DNA of 48,539 bases, from NCBI GenBank assembly GCA_050946935.1, contig JBMNVR010000015.1, positions 1 through 48,539 on the forward strand, written 5' to 3'. Of this stretch, positions 7,338 through 15,181 are shown piece after piece (position 1 is the first letter of the stretch; the number at the start of each line of letters is the position of its first letter). The notes under the pieces were generated by a model that had not been told where the DNA came from, ran no database searches, and was given only the letters and a program-made list of their open reading frames with translations. A program made the position numbers and the translations under genes. This DNA comes from UQRS01 sp050946935. Its GTDB lineage: Bacteria; Bacillota; Clostridia; Oscillospirales; Acutalibacteraceae.

Positions 7338-9551
7338 ATGGAATTTAAAAAAGGCAACTGGAGCCGGACCATCGACGTTCGGGATTTTATCAACCTCAAT
7401 TACACCCCCTATACCGGGGACGACAGCTTCCTCGCCCCGCCGACCGAGCGTACGGCCGCCTTGTGGGAAGAGGTGACCGGCCTTTTGGAGGAGGAGAAAA
7501 AGGCTGGCGGCGTGCTCGACATCGACAACCACCGGATCTCGACCATTACGGCTCATCCGGCCGGCTATATCGACAAGGAGCTGGAGCAGATCGTCGGCCT
7601 CCAGACCGACGCGCCGCTGCGTCGGGCCATTATCCCTTTCGGCGGCATCCGCATGGTGCACACCTCGCTCGAAGCCTACGACTATCCCAGGGACGAGTTT
7701 GTCGAAAACGTTTTCCGTTATCGCAAAACCCACAACGACGGGGTGTTCGACGCCTATACCCCCGAGATGAAGGCCGCCCGCAAATCGGGCATCATCACCG
7801 GCCTGCCCGACGCCTATGGCCGGGGGAGGATCATCGGGGACTACCGCCGGGTGCCGCTTTACGGCGTCGACTACCTGATCAGCGAGCGGATCGAGTATAA
7901 GAACAACCTCAAATTCCGGGTCATGGACTCCCCTGCCATCCGCACCAGAGAGGAGCTGTCCGAGCAGATCCGCGCCCTGGGCGAGCTGAAGGAGATGGCG
8001 GCGCTCTACGGCTGCGATATCTCTCGCCCGGCCGGGAATTTTAAAGAGGCGGTGCAGTGGCTCTATTTCGCCTACCTTGCCGCCGTCAAGGAGCAGAACG
8101 GTGCCGCCATGTCGATTGGGCGGATCTCGACCTTCCTCGATATTTACGCCGAGGCCGACCTGCAAAGCGGCGCCCTGACCGAGTCTGAGGTGCAGGAGAT
8201 TGTCGACCACTTCGTCATGAAGCTGCGGTTGGTGCGCTTTCTGCGCACGCCGGCCTATGATGAGCTGTTCTCGGGCGACCCCACCTGGGTGACCGAGGCG
8301 ATCGGCGGCATCGGGGTGGACGGCCGCCCGCTCGTGACCAAAAACAGTTTCCGGTTTCTGCACACCCTCTCGAACTTAGGTCCCGCGCCCGAGCCGAATC
8401 TCACCGTGCTGTGGAGTCCCCGCCTGCCGGGGAATTTCAAGCGCTTCTGTTCGAAAACCTCCATCCAGACCTCGGCCGTGCAGTACGAGAGTGACGAGCT
8501 GATGCGGGAGAAGTTCGGGGACGACTACGGAATCGCCTGTTGCGTCTCGGCCATGAAGATCGGCCGGCAGATGCAGTTTTTCGGGGCTAGAGCCAACCTT
8601 GCCAAAGCGCTGCTCTACGCCATCAACGGCGGGAAGGATGAGATCAGCGGGGTGCAGGTCGGGCCGGAGCTGACCCCCTGCAAGGGTGCGGCCCTCGACT
8701 ATGCCGAGGTCTGGCGCAAGTTTGAGGAGGTCTGCGACTGGCTTTCCGGCCTGTATATCAACACCCTGAACGTCATTCACTATATGCACGATAAGTACAG
8801 CTACGAGCGGCTGCAAATGGCCCTGCACGACCCGGAGATCCTGCGCACTTCGGCCTGCGGTATCGCCGGGCTGTCGGTAGTCTGCGACTCTCTTGCAGCC
8901 ATCCGGTACGCCAAGGTCAAGCCGGTGCGGGACGAAAACGGGCTGGCCGTCGATTTCGAGGTCGAGGGGGAATATCCCAAGTTCGGCAACAACGACGACG
9001 CAGCCGACGCCATCGCGGTTGAGGTCGTGCGGATGTTCATGAACAAGATCAAGGGTCGTCCCACCTACCGCAGCGCGCGGCCGACCCTGTCGATTCTGAC
9101 CATCACCTCCAACGTGGTTTACGGCAAAAAAACCGGTTCGACCCCTGACGGGCGCAAGCACGGGGAGCCGTTCGCCCCCGGCGCCAACCCGATGCACGGC
9201 CGAGACACAAGGGGCTGTATTGCCTCCATGATGTCGGTGGCCAAACTTCCCTACGATTTCAGCGAGGACGGGATTTCCTACACCTTCTCGATCATTCCGG
9301 AGGCGCTGGGCAAAAGCCTCCCCGAGCGGGAGGAAAATCTCACCGGCCTGCTTGACGGCTATTTCACCGAGGGCGGCCATCACATCAACATCAACGTCCT
9401 GCGGCGGGAGGTGCTGCTCGACGCGATGGATCATCCCGAGAAGTATCCTCAGCTTACCATCCGGGTCTCGGGGTACGCGGTCAACTTTGTCCGCCTGACG
9501 CGCGAGCAGCAGATGGATGTGATCAACCGGACCTTCCACAGCAAGTTTTAA
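7338..9551 (+). CDS. pflB: Pyruvate formate-lyase (formate C-acetyltransferase)
   Basis: A glycyl radical enzyme that splits pyruvate with CoA into acetyl-CoA and formate in anaerobic fermentation. The 737-residue product carries the adjacent catalytic cysteines Cys401-Cys402 (IACCVSAM) and the glycyl radical loop RVSGYAV with the radical glycine at 712, 25 residues from the C terminus as in the Escherichia coli enzyme. The Cys-Cys pair separates it from diol dehydratase and choline lyase relatives, which have one cysteine. The ATG at 7338 has GGAGGAG upstream. The activating radical-SAM enzyme PflA is not adjacent. A strong terminator follows. Confidence 0.95.
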   Translation: MEFKKGNWSRTIDVRDFINLNYTPYTGDDSFLAPPTERTAALWEEVTGLLEEEKKAGGVLDIDNHRISTITAHPAGYIDKELEQIVGLQTDAPLRRAIIPFGGIRMVHTSLEAYDYPRDEFVENVFRYRKTHNDGVFDAYTPEMKAARKSGIITGLPDAYGRGRIIGDYRRVPLYGVDYLISERIEYKNNLKFRVMDSPAIRTREELSEQIRALGELKEMAALYGCDISRPAGNFKEAVQWLYFAYLAAVKEQNGAAMSIGRISTFLDIYAEADLQSGALTESEVQEIVDHFVMKLRLVRFLRTPAYDELFSGDPTWVTEAIGGIGVDGRPLVTKNSFRFLHTLSNLGPAPEPNLTVLWSPRLPGNFKRFCSKTSIQTSAVQYESDELMREKFGDDYGIACCVSAMKIGRQMQFFGARANLAKALLYAINGGKDEISGVQVGPELTPCKGAALDYAEVWRKFEEVCDWLSGLYINTLNVIHYMHDKYSYERLQMALHDPEILRTSACGIAGLSVVCDSLAAIRYAKVKPVRDENGLAVDFEVEGEYPKFGNNDDAADAIAVEVVRMFMNKIKGRPTYRSARPTLSILTITSNVVYGKKTGSTPDGRKHGEPFAPGANPMHGRDTRGCIASMMSVAKLPYDFSEDGISYTFSIIPEALGKSLPEREENLTGLLDGYFTEGGHHININVLRREVLLDAMDHPEKYPQLTIRVSGYAVNFVRLTREQQMDVINRTFHSKF

Positions 9552-9560
9552 GGAAAAAAG

Positions 9561-9602
9561 GGCCGCGGCTTTGTGTGCAGCCGCGGCCTTTGTGTTTTTT
9601 TT
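9561..9602 (+). terminator. Intrinsic terminator of pflB
   Basis: Perfect ten-base stem GGCCGCGGCT (9561-9570) / AGCCGCGGCC (9579-9588) followed by TTTGTGTTTTTTTT. Confidence 0.9.
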
Positions 9603-9619
9603 AACCTGACACAGGTTAA
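9601..9619. repeat. Perfect inverted repeat, possible operator
   Basis: TTAACCTG (9601-9608) and CAGGTTAA (9612-9619) are a perfect 8-base inverted repeat with a 3-base spacer. A second, smaller one follows (TGTAT, 5 bases, ATACA; 9635-9649). Both lie between the pflB terminator and the 3' end of the XRE gene. Neither has a T run on the correct side to end the XRE gene. Confidence 0.5.
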
Positions 9620-9666
9620 GAGGAGCAGGTTTGCCTGTATGCACGATACAATAGCGGACGGCTTGT

Positions 9667-9885
9667 TTAATCGCGAAACACAAAGAACTTATCGACCGGA
9701 ACATCAAGGGCTTCAGCAATATCTAATATAGTATCCAACGATACGCCAGCCGTTGCTCTTTCAAATTTAGAAATATGCGTTTTATCCACACCAACTTTTT
9801 CCGCCAACATGTCTTGTATCATATATCGCAGTTTACGATAATAAGATACATTTAAGCCTGTTTTCACGTATATATCATGATACAA
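9667..9885 (-). CDS. Small XRE-family helix-turn-helix regulator
   Basis: A 72-residue single-domain DNA-binding protein. The helix-turn-helix runs from about residue 12 to 65, including LAEKVGVDKTHISKFERA and SLDTILDIAEALDVPVDKFF, the classic lambda-Cro/XRE pattern. The start is uncertain: a TTG at 9885 has a G-rich site upstream (GGGGGCGG), a GTG at 9867 would give 66 residues but has no ribosome site. The gene is visibly more AT-rich than pflB and spoVAC on either side and stands alone, which hints at acquisition. No target is known. Confidence 0.75.
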   Translation of the reverse strand: MYHDIYVKTGLNVSYYRKLRYMIQDMLAEKVGVDKTHISKFERATAGVSLDTILDIAEALDVPVDKFFVFRD

Positions 9886-10021
9886 AGAATAATCCGCCCC
9901 CGCCTTATGCAAAATAATACCGTACTTTGTATCTACCGAAAGGCGGTTCTGATCCCTGTGCCCGTTTTTGGACGTGCGCGCCCGCTGTTCGGAAAAAGAG
10001 AAGGGACGGTTGGAACAAACC

Positions 10022-10465
10022 ATGAAAGTCAGTAAAAAACAATACGACGCGATGGTCAAAAAGGCCTCGCCCCCATCGCCCAAGGCAAAGGATCTTCTCA
10101 TCGCCTTTGTGGTCGGGGGCCTGATCTGCTGTCTGGGACAGGCGCTCTCCGACCTGTACAACATGTGGGCGCTGTCGGAGGATCAGGTCAAGATGGCAGT
10201 CCCCGCCACGCTGGTATTCCTCTCGGCCCTCTTCACCGGGCTGGGTCTGTATGAAAAGCTGGCCAAGCACGCCGGGGCCGGCACACTGGTGCCCATCACC
10301 GGCTTTGCCAACGCGGTGGTCTCCCCCGCAATCGAGTTCAAGGCAGAGGGCCACGTCACCGGCATCGGCGCGAAAATCTTTACGATCGCCGGGCCGGTGC
10401 TGACCTTTGGGTTCCTCGCCTCCTTTCTGTACGGGGTGATCCTCTGGATCATCTCGCTGTTTTAA
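10022..10465 (+). CDS. spoVAC: Stage V sporulation protein AC
   Basis: An inner-membrane protein of the forespore, part of the SpoVA channel that loads dipicolinic acid into spores and releases it at germination; the Bacillus homologue behaves as a mechanosensitive channel. The 147-residue product has about four hydrophobic segments and the family sequence LIAFVVGGLICCLGQ, followed by TGLGLYEKLAKHAGAGTLVP and FANAVVSPAIEF. The ATG at 10022 is preceded by a weak GGGACGG/TTGGA site. It is 14 bases from spoVAD and surely cotranscribed. Confidence 0.95.
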   Translation: MKVSKKQYDAMVKKASPPSPKAKDLLIAFVVGGLICCLGQALSDLYNMWALSEDQVKMAVPATLVFLSALFTGLGLYEKLAKHAGAGTLVPITGFANAVVSPAIEFKAEGHVTGIGAKIFTIAGPVLTFGFLASFLYGVILWIISLF

Positions 10466-10479
10466 GGGAGGGCGCGGGC

Positions 10480-11472
10480 ATGAAAACGGTGGAACTCAAA
10501 AACCGGCCGATGGTGATCGCCTATGCGTCGGTGGTCGGAAGCAAGGAGGGGGAGGGTCCGCTCGGTCCCCTTTTCGACGAGGTGAACGAGGACAACACCC
10601 TGGGTGAGGAATCGTGGGAAAAGGCCGAGAGCGAATTGCAAAAAACCGCTCTGCGGACGGCCATCCACAAGGCGGCGCTGAAAAACGCCGACATGGATTA
10701 TGTCTTTGCGGGAGACCTGCTCAACCAGTGCATCAGCAGCTCCTTCGGCCTGCGGGATTTTGAGATCCCGCTGGTCGGGCTGTACGGCGCCTGCTCGACC
10801 ATGGCGCTCAGTCTTTCGATGGCGGCGCAGTTCGTCGACAGCGGCGCGGCGAAGCGGGCGGCGGCGGTCACCTCCTCCCACTTTTGCTCGGCCGAGCGGC
10901 AGTTTCGCTTCCCGCTCGAGTACGGCGGCCAGCGCCCCCCGACCGCCCAGTGGACGGTCACCGGCTCGGGCGCGGTCATCCTGAGCGCCGGCGGGAACGG
11001 CGGGCCGTATGTTCACAGCTTCACGATTGGAAAAATCGTAGATCTTGGCGTCAAGGATGCCAACAACATGGGGGCCGCTATGGCGCCCGCCGCGGCCGAG
11101 ACCATCGCCGCACATCTTCGCCAAAGCAGGGCGAGGCCGTCCGACTATGATCTGATTGCGACCGGCGATCTCGGCCAGGTCGGGTCGGAACTGCTTTGCG
11201 AGCTGCTGAACCGGGACGGGCTGGACATCGCACCGAGGCACAACGACTGCGGCCTGATGATCTTCGACCGGGAGAAGCAGGACGTCCACGCCGGCGGCTC
11301 GGGCTGCGGCTGCTCGGCCAGCGTGCTGTGCAGCGACATCCTCGGCCGCATGCAAAAGGGAGAGTTACGGCGGGTGCTGTTCTGCGCGACGGGGGCGTTG
11401 ATGTCGACCACCTCCAGCCAGCAGGGGGAGAGCATTCCCGGCATCGCCCACGCCGTCGAGCTGCGGGGATAG
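10480..11472 (+). CDS. spoVAD: Stage V sporulation protein AD
   Basis: A soluble thiolase-fold protein of the SpoVA complex that binds dipicolinic acid. It has 330 residues, close to the usual length. Family features include the acidic GEGPLGPLFDEV segment near residue 30, LYGACSTMALSL with the thiolase-like cysteine near 107, TSSHFCSAERQFR and CGCSASVLCS. The ATG has GGGAGGG upstream. The usual third gene spoVAE does not follow; a terminator lies 20 bases downstream. Confidence 0.95.
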   Translation: MKTVELKNRPMVIAYASVVGSKEGEGPLGPLFDEVNEDNTLGEESWEKAESELQKTALRTAIHKAALKNADMDYVFAGDLLNQCISSSFGLRDFEIPLVGLYGACSTMALSLSMAAQFVDSGAAKRAAAVTSSHFCSAERQFRFPLEYGGQRPPTAQWTVTGSGAVILSAGGNGGPYVHSFTIGKIVDLGVKDANNMGAAMAPAAAETIAAHLRQSRARPSDYDLIATGDLGQVGSELLCELLNRDGLDIAPRHNDCGLMIFDREKQDVHAGGSGCGCSASVLCSDILGRMQKGELRRVLFCATGALMSTTSSQQGESIPGIAHAVELRG

Positions 11473-11492
11473 AAAGTTTTGGAAAAAGACAG

Positions 11493-11533
11493 AACGGTTT
11501 CGGAATCCGTATGGACTCCGGAGCCGTTTTTCA
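11493..11533 (+). terminator. Intrinsic terminator of spoVAC-spoVAD
   Basis: A 16-base stem AACGGTTTCGGAATCC / GGACTCCGGAGCCGTT (11493-11508 and 11513-11528), perfect apart from G-U and one A-C position, with a 4-base loop and a TTTTT tail overlapping the stem end. Confidence 0.7.
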
Positions 11534-11594
11534 GGATTTATAAAAGGCGAACCGGCGGCGCTTCCCCGGGAACGTCCCCGGGGTTGCACAGCGT

Positions 11595-12011
11595 TCAGCC
11601 GAGCCGCTCCCTGAAATCTCCATAGCATTCGGGACGGATCCGGTTCTGTTTGTTGAGGGTGCAGTAGACCGCATGGAGAACGCCCTCGTCATCCTCTTCC
11701 ATAAACTTGGCCCGGCAGAACTCGCCGTGCTCGTGATCCCATTTGTCGGAGAATTTGTGGAACTGCGGGACCATACATAAGCTCCGTTTGCGCCAGATAT
11801 TTCTCCTGCCCGCAAAGCGGATAGGCCTGCATCGCCCGGCCGCATTTCTCCTTCAGTCTTTTGAAGCAGTCGGGACAAATCCAGGTTTTGAAATCTACGG
11901 AAAAGTACCCTGTATATACTATATTGGAGCAAAATTCACATGATAGGATTTTCCTGTTTTGCTGTCTTGAAGGTATTGCAGCTCGATATTTTTCAAATTG
12001 TCAGGATGCAT
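11595..12011 (-). pseudogene. Frame-broken small zinc-ribbon protein gene
   Basis: On the minus strand an ATG at 12011 with a GGAGGGGG ribosome site opens MHPDNLKNIELQYLQDSKTG, then meets an in-frame TAG. Changing frame near 11940 gives CEFCSN and ICPDCFKRLKEKCG, two CxxC pairs of a zinc ribbon. A second change near 11775 restores the first frame and gives FCRAKFMEEDDEGVLHAVYC, ending at a TGA at 11595. The two shifts cancel out over 139 codons. This is either a decayed gene or two indel errors in the assembly. The family is not recognised. Confidence 0.5.
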
Positions 12012-12307
12012 ATGTGTTTCCCCCTCCTTCACCACAAAGCGGGATTCGGATTTTATCAGGTATGGCGGGCGTTTTATATTCCCTGTGCGGCGGGATTGGC
12101 GGCAAATGGCTCCGGTCGTGATACCACGTCCCCGTTTCGGGGTGATACCCGTTGCCGTGATGGTTTTTTATTGCCCCGGCGTTCGACGCAGGGTTTTCGA
12201 TGGCTGTGGAGGCTTTGCTTTTGCACGATCCTGTCAGGAAATTGACAAAAAAATGCACGATTTTGACTTCTTTTCCCCCGGTGGTAGATTTCCTGTGCGC
12301 GGTTCGC

Positions 12308-12313
12308 TATAAT
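12308..12313 (+). promoter_or_regulatory. Possible -10 element upstream of the GH36-like gene
   Basis: A perfect TATAAT lies 36 bases before the start codon, but no convincing -35 box sits at the right distance; a TTGACT at 12263-12268 is 39 bases away. A non-consensus or activator-dependent promoter is possible. Confidence 0.35.
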
Positions 12314-12349
12314 GGCAGTTGTGAAAAAAGGCAGGGAAGGAAGATTTAC

Positions 12350-13933
12350 ATGATTACTGATATTGACATTTTGGCGCAGCCCGACCTGGTGCAGTTTCTG
12401 ACCGAGGCGGGGACCCTCTCGGCGGAGGAGAGCGGCGGCCGCTTTTCGGCCCCTGACATCACGCTGGAGGTCTCCGGGGGCCGCCTGATTCTCACCGCCG
12501 GTCAGACGCCGGTCAAATACTGCAAGCTGCGCTGGAACGGCCGTTTTAAACAGGACGCGAAATTTCTTGGAGACGCCTTTGAGCGGGCCTACGGCAACCT
12601 GGAGTGGCGGGGCTTTGTTCCCCACCGAATTCTACCCTGGTACTTCCTCGCCTCCGACGGGGAGGAAACGGCCGGCTTCGGGGTCAAAACCGGGCCGAAT
12701 GCCTTCGTCTCCTGGAACGCCGACCGGCAGGGGATTACCCTGTGGGTCGATGTGCGCTGCGGCGGCCGGGGGGTGATTCTCTCGGGCAAGCGGCTGGAGG
12801 CGGCGACCCTCGTCAGCGATGTCAGCCGTCCGGGGGAGAGCGCCTTTGCCTTTGCAAAGCGATTTTGCCGCGCCATGTGTGAACAGCCGGTGCTGCCCGA
12901 CGCGCCGGTGTACGGCAGCAACAACTGGTATTATGCTTACGGCAATTCTTCTCAGGAAGAGATTCTGCGCGACACCGATCTGCTGGCCGAGCTGACTGTC
13001 GGGCTGGAGAACCGCCCTTATATGGTTATCGACGACTGCTGGCAGCCGCTTTCCCTCGCGCACGGGGCGGCCGGCCGGCCGTACGACTGCGGCAATATCC
13101 GGTTTCCCGATATGCCGGGACTGGCGGCTGAGATGAAAAGGCGCGGTGTCCGGCCGGGCATTTGGATCCGCCCGATCGAGTCGTATGAGATGTTCCTGCC
13201 CGATCGTCTGCGCTGCGAGCGGGACCGCCGTGTTCTCGATATCACCGAGCCGGAGGTACTCGACCTGATTGCGGAGGATGTCGGCCGCGTGACCTCTTGG
13301 GGATATGAGCTGATCAAGTTTGATTTTGCCACAATCGACGCTCTCGGCCGCTTTTTTATGGAGCCGATCGACCTCATGCACATACCCGACAACTGGGCTT
13401 GGCACGACCGGAGCAAAACCAACGCCGAGGCTATTCTCGGGATGTATCGTGTCATTCGGGAGAATTCGAATGACGCCGTGCTGATCGGCTGCAATGTGGT
13501 CGGGCATCTGGCAGCCGGAATCTTGCACATGCACCGCAGCGGCGACGACACCAGCGGATTCGACTGGGGCCGTACGCTGGTCATGGGGGTCAACACGCTG
13601 GCCTTCCGCCTGCCGCAGCACGGAGCCTTTTTTGCGATCGACGCCGACTGCGTCGGCATCACCAAGCACATCGACTGGAAGATGAACCGGAAGTTTCTGC
13701 GGTTGCTGGCTCTTTCGGGCACGCCGCTTTTCTGCTCTATGAAGCCGTCGGACATCACGGAGGAGATGAAGCAGGATCTGCGGGAGGCGTTTACCCTCGC
13801 CTCGAGGCAGGAGACGGCGATGGAGCCGCTTGACTGGATGGAGACCTCCGCCCCCTGCGAATACCGGGTCGACGGGCGGACGGAGCGGTTCGACTGGATT
13901 GAGGAGGCCGGGCTTTCCGGTTTCCACAAATAA
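12350..13933 (+). CDS. GH36-like (clan GH-D) alpha-galactosidase-type glycosidase
   Basis: A 527-residue cytosolic enzyme with no signal peptide, expected to remove alpha-galactosyl (or alpha-N-acetylgalactosaminyl) groups with retention of configuration. A beta-sandwich-like N-terminal half leads to a TIM barrel with NNWYYAYGNSS, VIDDCWQ and the probable nucleophile Asp325 in LIKFDF. The acid/base is probably Asp399 or Asp400 in RSGDDTSG. The match to GH36 is distant, so the exact substrate is open. The ATG at 12350 has GGAAGGA upstream; longer in-frame starts lack one. It is monocistronic and ends at a strong terminator. Confidence 0.75.
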   Translation: MITDIDILAQPDLVQFLTEAGTLSAEESGGRFSAPDITLEVSGGRLILTAGQTPVKYCKLRWNGRFKQDAKFLGDAFERAYGNLEWRGFVPHRILPWYFLASDGEETAGFGVKTGPNAFVSWNADRQGITLWVDVRCGGRGVILSGKRLEAATLVSDVSRPGESAFAFAKRFCRAMCEQPVLPDAPVYGSNNWYYAYGNSSQEEILRDTDLLAELTVGLENRPYMVIDDCWQPLSLAHGAAGRPYDCGNIRFPDMPGLAAEMKRRGVRPGIWIRPIESYEMFLPDRLRCERDRRVLDITEPEVLDLIAEDVGRVTSWGYELIKFDFATIDALGRFFMEPIDLMHIPDNWAWHDRSKTNAEAILGMYRVIRENSNDAVLIGCNVVGHLAAGILHMHRSGDDTSGFDWGRTLVMGVNTLAFRLPQHGAFFAIDADCVGITKHIDWKMNRKFLRLLALSGTPLFCSMKPSDITEEMKQDLREAFTLASRQETAMEPLDWMETSAPCEYRVDGRTERFDWIEEAGLSGFHK

Positions 13934-13954
13934 AGAGATTTGTACAAATATGCA

Positions 13955-13998
13955 AAACCGGGCGCCCTGCGGCAAAAAGCAGGGTGCCCGGTTTTTAT
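13955..13998 (+). terminator. Intrinsic terminator of the GH36-like gene
   Basis: A 16-base stem AAACCGGGCGCCCTGC (13955-13970) / GCAGGGTGCCCGGTTT (13979-13994) with one G-U pair, an 8-base loop and a TTTTT tail. Confidence 0.9.
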
Positions 13999-14045
13999 GT
14001 GCGGCGGCGAAGCGCAGTCTCTCCGCCGCTTTGCTCTGAACAGGA

Positions 14046-14936
14046 TCAGGCGACGTCCTTCAGGCTGCTGCCCAGCACATCGGAAACGTCGGTGATAGTG
14101 ACAAAGGCGGCCGGATCAGCCTCGGCAATCAGGCGCTTCATGCGGGAGATTTGGAATCGGTTGATGACAAAATAAATCATGGTTTTGGCGGTTTCGGAGT
14201 GATGACCCTCTGCTTCGATCAGGGTGATGCCGCGGCCGAAGGCTTCCGACAGGGCGTCGGCGACCACCTGCTTTTGTTCGGTGATGATGATGGCCGACTT
14301 GGCCTTGTCAAGGCCCTCAACGATGAAGTCGACCGTCTTGATCCCGACGGCGTAGGTCACGATGGAATAGAGAGGCAGCATCCAGCTTTGCAGGATAACG
14401 CCGACCACGATGTACAAAATCGCGTTGTAGATCATCACAAAAGTGCCAACCGTGATCCCCAGACGCCGGGCAAAGATGACGGCCATGACCTCCACACCGT
14501 CGATCGCGCCGCCGAACCGGATGGTGGTACCGCTGCCGATGCCCGAGATTAACCCTCCGAAAATGGCGCAGAGCACAAGATCGTTTCCCGCAAAGGGAGA
14601 GGCCGTGCTGACGTCGATCGGCAGGATGTAGGTGATAAGGTAGGAAGCGGCCGAATAAACGGCTATGGCAAAAAGCGAATAGACGGTGAAAGCGACGCCC
14701 TGCTTCTTTGTGCCGAATATGAAAAAGGGCGTGTTCAGGACGATCAGGAAAAACGAAAGGGAAAGCCAGTCGGGCGTTAGCTGCCACAGCAGCATGGAGG
14801 TGCCCGAAAGCCCGCTGTCATATAAATGTACCGGGGCGAGGAAGAGTGTAACGCCGATGGCGTTGGTGATTCCGGCGAAGAAAAGAAACAGGAAGTTTCT
14901 CGGCCGGAGTTTTTTGAATTCTGCTTTAAATTGCAT
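14046..14936 (-). CDS. YitT family membrane protein (DUF161 + DUF2179)
   Basis: A 296-residue protein with five or six N-terminal membrane segments (about residues 15-190) and a soluble C-terminal DUF2179 domain (about 210-290). Typical are NAIGVTLFLAP, DSGLSGTSMLL, SGIGSGTTIRFGGAIDGVEV and KAMIYFVINRF-like KTMIYFVINRF. Members are common in Firmicutes and their transport role is unproven. The ATG at 14936 has AGAGG eight bases upstream; a GTG nine bases earlier overlaps that site and is less likely. It stands alone and converges on the GH36-like gene. Confidence 0.9.
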   Translation of the reverse strand: MQFKAEFKKLRPRNFLFLFFAGITNAIGVTLFLAPVHLYDSGLSGTSMLLWQLTPDWLSLSFFLIVLNTPFFIFGTKKQGVAFTVYSLFAIAVYSAASYLITYILPIDVSTASPFAGNDLVLCAIFGGLISGIGSGTTIRFGGAIDGVEVMAVIFARRLGITVGTFVMIYNAILYIVVGVILQSWMLPLYSIVTYAVGIKTVDFIVEGLDKAKSAIIITEQKQVVADALSEAFGRGITLIEAEGHHSETAKTMIYFVINRFQISRMKRLIAEADPAAFVTITDVSDVLGSSLKDVA

Positions 14937-15181
14937 GGAACACACCTCTTTTTGACATAGATTTATATATATGCACGCCCGGCCGGGTTCGCACGACCGT
15001 GGCGGGAAGGGCAGAGAAACGAATCTATCCCGGTGAAGAAAAAGGTTTTTGTCCGAAAATCGGGAAAGGATTTGAAAAATCCGGGCCGTGGTTTCCCACA
15101 GTCCGGATTTGCGTCATTGCAAAGTATGCGGTTTTCAAGGCCGTTTGGATACGGCGGCGAAAAAATGCGGGTAAAGAGAGA

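Noticed and set aside
9601..9619. Intrinsic terminator of the XRE gene
   Set aside because: Read in the direction of that gene the stem is followed by A residues rather than T, so an operator is the better guess.
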